In this document: positions 21,872-32,364 of the stretch, piece after piece | Position numbering within the stretch: the first letter of the stretch is position 1 | How the letters are laid out: each line of letters starts with the position of its first letter | Assembly: GCA_032629725.1 (NCBI GenBank) | Contig: JAFEVB010000015.1 | Location: 186,001-250,000, forward strand | Direction of reading: 5' to 3' | DNA length: 64,000 bases | Origin: Gremmenia infestans | Lineage: Eukaryota > Ascomycota > Leotiomycetes > Helotiales > Hamatocanthoscyphaceae | Made by a program: the position numbers and the translations under genes | The notes under the pieces: model-generated | Databases searched by the model: none | Seen by the model: the letters and a program-made list of their open reading frames with translations, nothing else | What the model was told of the DNA's origin: nothing

Positions 21872-24800
21872 ATGGAATCCATCTCGCAGTGTAGGGCACT
21901 CAATGTGTCTGATGAGAAGCGCTGTGAAGAGACTGCAACATCAGTAAATGGCATGTTCTGTGGCTTTCACTCCAAGCAATGTCAAGGTATATCTACAGCT
22001 CTCGAACCCATTTATAACTATTATACTGACCAGTTCCCATCAGGTCTCTATCGCGGATACAAAATACGAAATGAGAAGCTCGATAGGCTCAATGCCTCCC
22101 CACCTAAATTCCTCGCCGAATCCTCAATCGCCCTGTCAGCCCAGGATTTCGAAGATGTCGAATCGAAAGAAGTTTGCCACGAGATCCACAAGTACCTCTT
22201 TATGAAGTTTCAGCTGCTTGATCGTGTTATCAGGGCAAGAAAACTGCACCACAGTCGGTTTTTTTCTTTGGATATGGACTACGGGCACTCTAAGTATCTT
22301 GATTCTCTGCTTGACCAGAAAGCAACAATTACTTCTGCACTAGAACGACTTGAGCGCCGAACAGCTGAGGCAATTTTCCCCCAATTATCATTCTATGACT
22401 ATCTAACATGATTACAGGTTCTTTACAAACATGAGCAATGGTTCAAGTGGGTACGGGAATGCCAAAACGAAGAGGAAGAGAGCAGGGAGAAAGAGCAACA
22501 GAAGATCAAGAAGGAAGCTGCTCTCTTCAAACGCCATTGGAAGGCAGCCCAACACCGAATGAGAGACTTCAAGGCGAAGGAAGACATGAAGAGACAAGAT
22601 GCATACCTCGAGAAGGTTTACAAGGAGAGATTGGCCGAGCAGGAGACCGAGGACGAAGATTCCGATGACATGGACTGGGATCCTATCGAGGATGTTTTAG
22701 AGGATAACCGTGGTAATTTTGTGGGTACGTTCATTATTCCCTGCTTGCCAACGCCTTAACTCTATGTCTTTGGGGTAACTCGAGAACACAAACTGACACA
22801 TTGAAGATCTCATTCAGCATTTCCTTTGGATGTCTGTCATGGAGGACGGCAATGATGCTAACGAGAAGGAAGATGTGGAGATGTCCAATGCTTCGGCGTC
22901 GGCCTCAACTACTTCCTCTGCCAAGATTTCGACTCCAGCTAAAGAGCCCAAAGTAATTGCTCCCAAGAAAATGGTAGCAGCTCCCACGAAGAAAGCCAAA
23001 GCCAAAGCTCTAAAGAATAAGGCGGCGGGCAAAGCACCTGTAAAAGACACGCCTCCCCCGAAGCCGCAACCCGTACAAGAACCAGTCCTTGACAAGGATC
23101 TCATCGAAACCCGGGCAGAGATGCACAGTAGACTTAAACACGGCAGCGAGTACAATCACGGCAAGATCGCGGGCGTAATGGTAGCTGGTACTATGGAGAA
23201 TCCGATAATTCAGACAAAGACAATTACGTTTCCTGAAGACGAGATACAACAATTGCTTGCTCAAGTATCCGAGATCAAATACTTGCTGTTTTGCCGACTT
23301 TTACTTGGACATGCTACACTGCTCCCTGCTGCGCTCCGAGCCAATACCGTCGACGAGTTCCTGGCCGATGAAGAAGTCTCTACTTCTGCTCTACGAGATA
23401 TTTGTTTGAAGATGGAGCGTCCTGGCTTGCAAGAAATTCGCGATGCCTGCGCAGATCTCTTTCGGTCTGACGAAGAGGAAGACGAAGATAAGATCAAGGC
23501 GCGAACGACAGGTGGTGTCCGTGAGGATTCCAAATACGCCAATATCCTGAAGAAGAATATATGGAAAGCGAAGAAGCGGGCTGGTGCTCTACCCGAGAAA
23601 TGGATTTCGGAGCGCCAGAAAGCCAAGCAAGGCCTGGGCAGCATGTTACCTCCGGAGGGGAACGGTGCAATCGATTTCGGTCACAGTAATGCGGGAGACG
23701 AGCCCTCGAAGAAGATTCGTGTGAAGATCTGCGGCCGTTATATATGGAATTACCCCTCAGATAAAGCTATGAATCGCGGCGGATGGTTACAATTCTGCAT
23801 TCTGGCTAAAGATAGCTGGCTGCACGATGCCGTTGCGCTTTGTCGACACTGGGACGAATTCTTTGAGCTGAATATCTTGGCTTCTTGGCAATACTTTCCA
23901 GCAGCAAATTGGGCTGAGTGGGTGGGAAGTCGATATAGACAACAGATGCTTCAGCTTGTAAGTTTTGAAAAGTGATTTTTTTCCACAAACCTTTCTTTCC
24001 TCCTGCGCATCTCTAAATAACAGCTCTTTGGTGAGTGGCACCATAGAGACGGCAAAGGACGACCTCGCGAAGTTTTATATAAAGAGATGGGCTTTGAGGC
24101 CTATTACTTAGGAACGGCAATTATTCACTGTCCGAAGTCTTTCAAACCTTGCCGGTTGATACACCATCTCTGGCCTTTAGCATATGTACCTGAAATTTAC
24201 CATTGTGCTAATGATTTTTATCTAGGGATTCATCATGTACTTTGAGAGCACGAGCCCTGATGCAATGGACCTGACTGTCCGTCACCAAACGTCAGGGCGC
24301 GGACAAAATCGTCGATCTCATGCGCAATTTGAGGCCCGAAATTTCATATGTGCCCATATCAAGCGTGACGACCAAGTCAGTCGTCGGTTGGTGCAATACC
24401 TTGCCATGCAAACACACGAAATACTTATGCTTGTACGAGATGCAGAAAGTGGAAAACTCCTGATCACTCCCCCAGAAGACGAGAGATGGCTGTTACGCGA
24501 AAAGAGTGGACTTGGGCGAGCCGTCAGGAATGAGTGGAACGTGATAAAAAGCATTGGGCCCTAGTTTTTTGAGGAAATGGACCGATACCGAGAATGGCAC
24601 TTTTCTTTCAATGAATACTACGATGTCTATGTCTGGGACGTTGCCGCTGGAGAGTGCTTTCCACATTTGTATAACCTTGTTCAAAATGTAATAATCATAC
24701 CTCTTCCTCATTTGCATTGCTAACATCGCACAGACTATCATCAAGGCTCATCGCTGCCGATCGGGTGTAGACCTTTACCGCCCCGCAGAGGCGATCCTCA

Positions 24801-26773
24801 AAACGTTATATCACGACGAAGAGACTCATCGCCCGCGTGAAATAAAGCCCGAAGATAAAGGGAAGGTCCAGAGCATCTGGGAGGGACTCAATTCCGAGGG
24901 AACAAAGTTTGTCTTCTCTGAAGTTGAAGAGAAAAACAACCGACTTCTAGCTCATCAAAATGGGGAATCGTTGACCGACTTACCCCAGCTACAACACGCG
25001 GAACCTCACCGCAATCTGTTCTATAATGATACAGATGCTCTTGAAGATGCAATATTGTTCCCTGAGGAGCTTTCACCCGCAGGCATTAATCCACTTGAGA
25101 TTGGAAGAATTGAACCAATCAAAAAGTGGGAAGATGATGGTTTCTCTCTTGTCAGGTTCGTAGAGGGCAAGGATCTCGTGGACTCCGATGAAGAGGAGAT
25201 GGAGACCCCCATGGATGAAGAGGCAGGATTAACGGATGGTGAAAGCTCAGAAGAAAGTAGCATCGCCTCTTCAGAAGCTTGGGATGATCTGGATGACGAT
25301 GATGATAGGGATGAGATTGACGAGGATTCTTCACCAAATGCCACCATGCGGAAACTGTTCAGGGTCATGCAAAAGAACCCAAATCCAAGTAGAGCAGTTG
25401 CGGAAGATCCTGCAGGTATAGAAGCAGAGTTTATGTCCTTTCTGGACCGCGAGAAGGCTAGAAGTAAGTCTCACATCCTAAGATATAGAGCCAAGACTAA
25501 TAATTACATAGTCTTCAAAGAAGTCTGGCATAACGCCGATCTTGAACCTCACGCCCAAGTTCACTATAAACAAATGCTTGAGATGACCAGAAAATCTCGT
25601 ACCTTCATCAAGAAACTCAACGTTCTCTCACACCCAATATACCAACTTGCCATCGATCTCATTGGCGATCTTGACATCGAAATAGATGACACAAAAGACC
25701 TAAACAAAGCCATCGCCTTAATCACACCTTTCTTCTTCCTCGACTTTCTCGACTCAAAAAAAGGCCAGAAATTCAAGGACTCGCCTCTCTTCAATCAAGT
25801 CGAACGCGCGAAGCATCCTCCAACTTGTCGATCCCATGTTTCGAACAAGTATCTACCGAAGGAGTTCTTCGATGAGTTGGATGCTTGTGGAATGAGTATG
25901 GAGCCCGAGGAAGATATTTTAGACGCCTTCCCCAGAGACTGGGACAAGACCGTCCGCCCAATCATTGCGCGCCGTAAGCCCCTTTCCCCTTCCAATCCAC
26001 TCCATTATATCCCAATCCCAAACTAACAATAACCCATCCCAGTCTACAAATCCGGCGTCCTCCGCACCCGCGCCGACCCATACTTCGCCGGTCAAGCAAC
26101 CTCCAACACCTCACCCAACCGCGAAACTCCAGATCTTTTCATCGACTACCGCGTCCAAATCCCCACCATCACCATGCCCCCCGGAATGCAAGACCCCTAC
26201 GGCGTTCCCTCCTTCCGCACCTTCGCCTCCAACTTCACCGAAAAACACCCCTCCGCCCGCTTCTCCATTCTCACTTTGTGGTCAGCACCACACTTCTACC
26301 CCCTGATGATAGGCCCGCATAACCACGACGCGACAGCCTTCCGCGATCTAATCGGCCGCCGCTTTATCTGGATGTTCGTACCGAAAGACATGCCGTGCAG
26401 TGAGTGGAGCATACATATGAGCGCGCGCAATAGGATATTGCCATGGAATAAGTTTTTTGGCAAGAAGGTGGTGGTGAAGAGGGATAAGTTTCTCGTGATG
26501 GGGGAGACGGAGGAGGAGTGTAGGCGATTGACTGTGGCCTGTGCGTTTGCGATACAGATGCGACCAGTAAGTAGGCCTTTTTCTTGTCATCTGGACTCTG
26601 AACGTCTTTCCTTCATATTTTGGTTCTTGTTATTTGTTTATTTACGAGACAGAGTCTTGGCAGGAATTAATTTAATATATTTATAGTGGAGATGGGAGGT
26701 CGATCTTTGGAAGAGTTTTATTGGAGTTGATGCTGGTTTTGTGGAGGGGTTGGATGATGCGTGGTTGGACTGA
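21872..26773 (+). CDS. Large conserved hypothetical protein (1441 codons) with one in-frame TAG
   Basis: Ten exons splice in frame: 21872-21986, 22044-22369, 22418-22724, 22807-23957, 24024-24185, 24226-24687, 24734-25463, 25512-25973, 26043-26566, 26687-26773. The N-terminus has a Cys/His cluster (QCRALN, KRCEETA, FCGFHSKQCQGLYRGYK) that may bind zinc. A charged coiled-coil stretch (about 140-210), a Lys/Ala/Pro-rich region, a long conserved middle, an acidic Asp/Glu/Ser block near 25180-25330 and a compact C-terminal domain (IGRRFIWMFVPKDMPCSEW, LPWNKFFGKKVVVKRDKFLVMGE) follow. I do not recognise the family. The second intron (22370-22417) starts with GC. The TAG at 24562-24564 sits in a stretch that reads as coding on both sides. 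Confidence 0.75.
22370..22417 (+). other. GC-AG intron, 48 nt
   Basis: The exon frame ...RRTAE joins VLYKHEQWFKW only if a 48-nt segment starting GCAATT and ending TTACAG is removed. The branch-like CTAAC lies about 15 nt before the 3-prime end. No GT donor nearby restores the frame. Confidence 0.6.
24562..24564 (+). other. In-frame TAG inside the large conserved gene
   Basis: The frame reads NEWNVIKSIGP, TAG, FFEEMDRYREWHFSF with no shift across the stop. The flanking T-run (TTTTTT) follows directly. It is a nonsense allele, an assembly error, or part of an intron I cannot define. Confidence 0.7.
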
Positions 26774-27330
26774 GTAGATATCCCTGCAGATAAAGGACAT
26801 TGGATGTTTTAGATAATAGGTATGTACGTCTTTCGAGTCTCGATTTAGACTATTCTGGAGTTAGAGTCAAAAAGCATCTAGTTGGATTCATTCCCAAGTC
26901 AAATAATGTCCAGTGAGCTGCGCGAACCACAGCTTTAACAAAAGTTTTGTTTTCACCGCTTCAAGTGTTGTAATAACTTTTGACTTTCTGACTTATCTAT
27001 CTATTACAATCAACAGATCCGCGCTTTTTATTCTGTCTCTCGCCTGATGCCAGTAGGGTATGGGTATTTGTAGCAATCAAAACTCACTCTCAACGAGCGC
27101 GCGGAAATTCCAAATCAACCCCATCAATGCACCCAATGAACTATCAACTCCAACTCCAAGTCCCCCACCCTCCCCACGCTTTTCGAAAATCTCAAACCCA
27201 TACTAAAGTGCGCTATATCAGTGAATCGAATCAAACCAAACGCTCAACGCTCAACGCGCGAGAGAAAAAGCCCGCCAGCGACGCGCAGTGAACCAAATAC
27301 AGCCATCTATCGTCCTATATAAGCCAGCGC
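26774..27330. other. Convergent intergenic region
   Basis: 557 bp between the 3-prime ends of two convergent genes. I see no further feature; it is probably UTRs. Confidence 0.5.
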
Positions 27331-29469
27331 CTACATTCCCTCATCCCAACTTCCCATCCCCTCGAATCCCCCCATCCCTCCAATTCCACCCTCACTTCCA
27401 CCTCCATCTCCAATTTCACCTCCATGTCCACCAACACCTCCTACGCCTCCTACACTACCACACCCCAAAACCCCACCTATCTCCCTAAAGGTATCCTCCA
27501 TGACCTTCTTAACCCCACTGAACCCCCCCTCCCCCTCCTCACCCTTCTCAACCAGCTCCTCTTCCGCCGCGCGAATAAGTCCATCGATACCGAGGATCAT
27601 AGCTTTCACCATGCGCTGCACGAGGTCCTTCGCTTCTTCCTGCGTGTTTGCATTCTTCTTGTTTCCCTGTGTCTTCGCTCCTGCCTCTGCATCCGCTTCA
27701 GCTACGGACATGTGGCTGCCGTCTAGTGGTGCGAAAAGCGGTGCGGGGGAAGAAGGATGGGCATTTGCGGTATCTGCGTCATCGGAAGTCTGGAGGAGAC
27801 GGAGCGAGTACTGGGCAGAGAGGAGGTTCGCCATACAGTTGTCGACGTTGTGGTCTGCTGGAGGGGGTATGGCGACGACGTTGTCGATGTAATGCGCGAC
27901 ATCTAGCTGCTTGAGGCCTTTTTCGATCTCTGTGTGTGGTAAGCGCAGTAGCTGGGAATGGGTGAAAGATTCTGGTGACCGCATGGTACTGGCTTGTGAG
28001 AGCTCGTTGCTCAGGAAGTGCGACAGGGGTATGGGGTCTGCTTCTGCTTCGGGAGTCGGGAGGAGGGGGCGGTGCGCGATTGAGGATTGCTGCCGTCGGT
28101 GGGTGGAGGGGTTGTGTGAGTATTGGTTTTGACCCTGGCTGGTTGATCGAGGCTGAGAACTCGCGGATGAGGTCCTGCGAGACAGAGCTGAAGGCCCGAT
28201 GGACTCGGGCGGGTCGGAGGTGGGCGATTTGAGAGCCTGGGGCCTGGATGTGAGAGTGGTCCTGCGTCGTGGGGCTGGGGCATTGGAGGTACGTCTCGGG
28301 AGTAATGGTCTAGCCGGTGTAGGCGCCGAGGCTTTGGATAGCTTGCTGTTCCTTGAGCTGGGCGTATTGGGGTTGGAATGCGAGAGTGTTCGCTTGCGCG
28401 CTGCGGTAACCAACTCAGGGGTTGGTATTTGGTTCGGAATGGCTTGGTATTGCTGTGCTGGAGCTGGCAGTGGAGGGTTATGACCGTTCGGGCAATATTG
28501 GGAAACCGCTGCTGGAGGGAAAGATGAGAGTATATGCTGGTGAGGCACGTATTCGCTATACGAGGTGCTTGAATGCGGATTTGCAAGATGAGTGACGCCG
28601 TACACGGGGTGGTTGACATGGTGTCTGCTTTCCAGGAGTGGCGATGAGAAGCTATGGTCCTGAGTATGGCCGGTTTGATTTGCTACTGGATATTGGGCGT
28701 GCTGGTAAGAAGAGTAATTGAGAGGTTCATGAAGTTCCACGTTCATATCTCCGCTCAGTTCTGGCAGGAAAGTACTCTGCGTACAGTTGTCTTGAATGGC
28801 AAGGTGGTTTGGCATCGGGCTAAAGTGATAGGCTTGATTGAGTTGGACGTTGGAGAAATCATTTGGATTTCGAACCATATCCATAGATAGACCACTCTCT
28901 CGATTCATACTGAAGTCCAGGTGGTGAGGAACCGTCTCGCCCATTGCATTTCCAAAAGCACCTGAAAGTGTATCAATGCTATTATTGTGATTGTTGGTGC
29001 GTATGTCGGTGCGTATATTGCCAGTAGTGATGTTGAAATTCTCCTGTCCATGTGCAGTGTTGTCGAAAGTGGTGACCATTGGATCGAATTCAGGAAAGGG
29101 CTCCTTCACTCCGGAATTCTTCCTGCGCTGGGCCGGCTGCTTCTGTTTCGGTGTGAATTTTGGCCGACTTTCAATTGACTCCTTCAATGTTACATTCTGT
29201 TTGTACTTTCTTTTGAGCTGCGCGATTTGTTCCAAGAGAGCCTCACAGTCAACTGGAGCTGCCGTGCTGTCTTGAGGACGTCGCGCTGCATGTGTTGCCG
29301 CTTCTCGTGAAACAGCTTGTTTCTTCCCTTTCATCGTTCCTGTGTTTGATGAAATTCTTGGACCTTCGTTGCCGCGCTCCCTTTGATCTTTCATATCTTG
29401 CTGGTCGCCTGATTGTCGACTTACGTTCAACTTCAGCTTGACTGGCGTTGTTTTTGTTGATCTGGCCAT
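27331..29469 (-). CDS. Low-complexity hypothetical protein, 712 aa
   Basis: A single frame from ATG 29469 (MARSTKTTPVKLKLNVS). It has a basic N-terminus, a short coiled coil (CEALLEQIAQLKRKYKQNVTL), a long Asn/His/Ser/Pro-rich middle with a poly-basic Arg/Ser/Thr section (TARKRTLSHSNPNTPSSRN onward), and a helical C-terminal block (EAKDLVQRMVKAMILGIDGL). It ends in a Gly-rich tail with GGVGG/GGSEGG repeats. The layout suggests a nuclear or scaffold protein but there is no diagnostic domain. The frame is open 24 codons further upstream, but that start gives a hydrophobic lead that fits poorly. Confidence 0.6.
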   Translation of the reverse strand: MARSTKTTPVKLKLNVSRQSGDQQDMKDQRERGNEGPRISSNTGTMKGKKQAVSREAATHAARRPQDSTAAPVDCEALLEQIAQLKRKYKQNVTLKESIESRPKFTPKQKQPAQRRKNSGVKEPFPEFDPMVTTFDNTAHGQENFNITTGNIRTDIRTNNHNNSIDTLSGAFGNAMGETVPHHLDFSMNRESGLSMDMVRNPNDFSNVQLNQAYHFSPMPNHLAIQDNCTQSTFLPELSGDMNVELHEPLNYSSYQHAQYPVANQTGHTQDHSFSSPLLESRHHVNHPVYGVTHLANPHSSTSYSEYVPHQHILSSFPPAAVSQYCPNGHNPPLPAPAQQYQAIPNQIPTPELVTAARKRTLSHSNPNTPSSRNSKLSKASAPTPARPLLPRRTSNAPAPRRRTTLTSRPQALKSPTSDPPESIGPSALSRRTSSASSQPRSTSQGQNQYSHNPSTHRRQQSSIAHRPLLPTPEAEADPIPLSHFLSNELSQASTMRSPESFTHSQLLRLPHTEIEKGLKQLDVAHYIDNVVAIPPPADHNVDNCMANLLSAQYSLRLLQTSDDADTANAHPSSPAPLFAPLDGSHMSVAEADAEAGAKTQGNKKNANTQEEAKDLVQRMVKAMILGIDGLIRAAEEELVEKGEEGEGGFSGVKKVMEDTFREIGGVLGCGSVGGVGGVGGHGGEIGDGGGSEGGIGGMGGFEGMGSWDEGM

Positions 29470-30877
29470 TGCGAAGATACCAAAGTCCCTGAATCCAAAC
29501 AAGAAAGCAAGAAACTGAATTTGTTTGGAAGTGTGTGGCAAGTCTGAAATTTAATCTTCCGTTTTTGTTGAATGAGAGAAGAGCGCGACATGGAGAAGAC
29601 GCCCTCGTGAGGGAGCTGAATCAGTGGGGCTGGCTGTAAAAGTAAATGGCACATTCAATCTACGTAGCCGGCATCGGAGATACTGAGAAGCGCGCCTATA
29701 TCATATTCACCTTTCTGTTTATCAACATGGCTATTTACTCTCTTTGTGTTTCTAACTTTCACCACACGTAGATATCATCAAGGGAATTCTACATGAAGAG
29801 CCACCCATTTCGGGTCTAACATACAAATTCCTCAAATTCTGCTAATGCAACAGCAGAAGTCATACAAGCTACCAACTACTTGTTCCGCAGCTATTATGCG
29901 TTTGAGTACTGAAAAATACGCAACGAAAAATGATTCGATTGGGGCATCAAGTACCTACCTAGGTACCTACCTGCCTGTACCTACATCCATTTCCCTAGTT
30001 TCTCGCTTAAAAAGGGGTACAGTAATCCTTTAAAGAAACGAAACGCCTACCTACAAAAACAACCTAGATAGATGCGCAGTGGAAATTAGGACTCTAAAGA
30101 TTCGAAGAATTCAAAAGTAATGCTTGGTTTGACCGATGATAATCCGTTTAGTGAGACTAGAAGTGATATTAGACATACAAGCAGTGAATATTGGCATTTC
30201 GCATAGTCACGTGTCGGGAGGCGGGCATGTGACTGGTTATGAAATAGTGGCTTGGAAGTATCCGAAAGATGCTGAATTGTCATTGGGACAATATTGTAAA
30301 GTTCGTGAGAGCTTTTTGGACTGTGGGTTTCAAATTCATGTCCTTTTTCAATTCCAACCGCCCGGCTCGGTTGCTTGAGAGGTGTTCCAAACGCCTCGTG
30401 GATTGCGAGCAACGCAGCAGATAGACGACATTTGACTTCACGTCCAAAACAATGACCGACATAGTGATCTCAATCAATTCCGATGTTTCATTACTTCTTT
30501 GAATTATAGACTAGCCAAGCACTAAGCTAGCTCAATATACATTCTTTCGCTCGTAACCTCCCGATCGAGCCATTCGTCTCTTTCGATGTCATTAAGCATT
30601 AATCATTACTCCCAGATCTCCATCTGCTCCATCCCATTTTCTATTTTTCCAGCCAAATACGGTCGGCCAAATGAAAAGAAACTATAACTTCAGTAAAAAC
30701 AAGGGATATTGACATCGTACATTTGAGGTAAAGGGCCAAGTCGTAAATCATTAAAAGAAGTGACGGAGTACCGGCTCCTGCCAAAACGCCTTGCTAAATC
30801 CTTTACCATACGACTTTACTCCGACCGAACCGGACTGACACCCCAGAACCCATACCACATGTGATTGTAACAGCGGA
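29470..30877. other. Intergenic, 1.4 kb
   Basis: No gene is supported. A short GTACCTACCTAGGTACC-type tandem or palindromic tract lies at 29950-29985, echoing words seen at 9900 and 17380. Confidence 0.4.
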
Positions 30878-32364
30878 TTAGAAAGAGCCCGAATCCTTTT
30901 GTTGAGCCTGGAGTTCCGTCTCGTTGTATGTATCAATGAGTAAGGACTTGCTGTTGGAACGACGACTCGATTTACGTCTCTCGGCGCCGTGGTGTTCGCG
31001 ATCATTGTCGACCACAAAGCGAGCGACATTGCCGGTGCCAAAGCAGCGGCAGCCGCATAAAGCAGCCCAGAACTGCTTGCAAGCCTGTAAACTGGTCGTT
31101 GCGTAGATGATGCAGTTCCAGAAGCCTTGGAGTGGGAGGACGAGCGCAGAGGCATATTCGAGCGGGAGTGAGATTTCGTTGGGGTGGATGGTTGAGTAGA
31201 CACGGTTGGCAGATGAGGGGATCCAGGTGACCATCATGGCGATGAAGAAGAGAAGGGAAACCTTAGTGTAGGACCAGATTGCGGTGTTGGCTTCATTCGA
31301 GGTATTATTTCGCACATTTGCAGGTTGTCGAACCGAAATGGGAACGATCGAGGTCGCTGAGATAGTACTATCATCGTGCTTTTCGATGGAGGACCAGCGG
31401 CTAGGATTGGGACTGCTCCGATTTGCACCGCAAACACTAACAGTGACCGTGTTCTCGGCTTTTACTACCGGATATCGCATTTCGGTGGTGGGTTGGTTGA
31501 GGTGAGAAACACGGTCGGTAGGGCTAGCATTCTCATAATTCACAGAGATCTGGGTGGTTTGCTGGATACCCTTTCCGGTGAAAGCATGGTGATCATCCGG
31601 GATAAGAGGCGATGGCTGAGTTTGTTGTGGGGGATCAGTAGTGGGGAAGTTGCGTAGTTCTTGTCTCTTGATCCAGATGTCCCTCCCAGCGCGGATATAT
31701 ATGCATATCGTTAAAATAATGACCGCCCTGGAGTTAATCAATATCAAAGCACAAACAAGTAGAAGCGGCAGGGTTGATTTACCAGACTGGTGCATAGAAC
31801 AGAGCAATACGAAATTTGTCCCACTTAGTAGCAACCCAACACCAAAGCGTGGCATTGCCGTACATGCGGCCATTTTCTTCAGTGCGGACTACAAGGTAAA
31901 CAGCCGCTGGAATCAGAGGAATGCCATAGCAGAAGAGGAAGTACCACTTTTCCAATCGGCGAAGCTGGTAGGCACCGAACTGGTGGTAGAAGGTGAGATA
32001 GACATTGCATGCCATTGCGAACGTCCAGTATGCATCAGCTGGCATGAACCTAAGGACAAATATCAGTACGAGTCGAATAGGCACAATCAATAGCAAGTTA
32101 CATTTGAATGAGGAATCCCTGGAACTGGCACAGATGACCATCGCTATGGAGTAACGCCTCTCTCGAAATCAAGGTTGCAATATTGGTGAAGATATTCCCG
32201 ATGGAGGCGAAGAAGACAAGTCTGTTGATGGGCTTGTGGAAGGCCGTTGACGTGCTATACGTGACTAGAATGAAGCAGATGCCAATGAGAGAGAACGAAG
32301 ATGCAATTCGCTCAAGCAAGCTGAAGTAGGCAAGATGACGCTCGTTCACATCACTGACACGCAT
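30878..32364 (-). CDS. cAMP-receptor-like seven-helix GPCR (GprH type), 459 aa
   Basis: Three exons (complement 32102-32364, 31783-32049, 30878-31727) splice in frame to 459 aa. Hydrophobic helices: LLERIASSFSLIGICFILVTY, RLVFFASIGNIFTNIATLI, FMPADAYWTFAMACNVYLTF, WYFLFCYGIPLIPAAVYLVV, WDKFRIALFYAPVWAVIILTICIYI, VSLLFFIAMMVTWIPSSANR and LEYASALVLPLQGFWNCIIYA. FMPADAYWTFAMACNVYLTF and RMYGNATLWCW are hallmarks of the fungal class resembling Dictyostelium cAMP receptors (A. nidulans GprH/GprI). A long third cytoplasmic loop (about residues 200-320) is Ser/Thr/Pro-rich and a likely phosphorylation and G-protein region. It acts in the plasma membrane, probably in nutrient or developmental sensing; the ligand is unknown. 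Confidence 0.87.
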
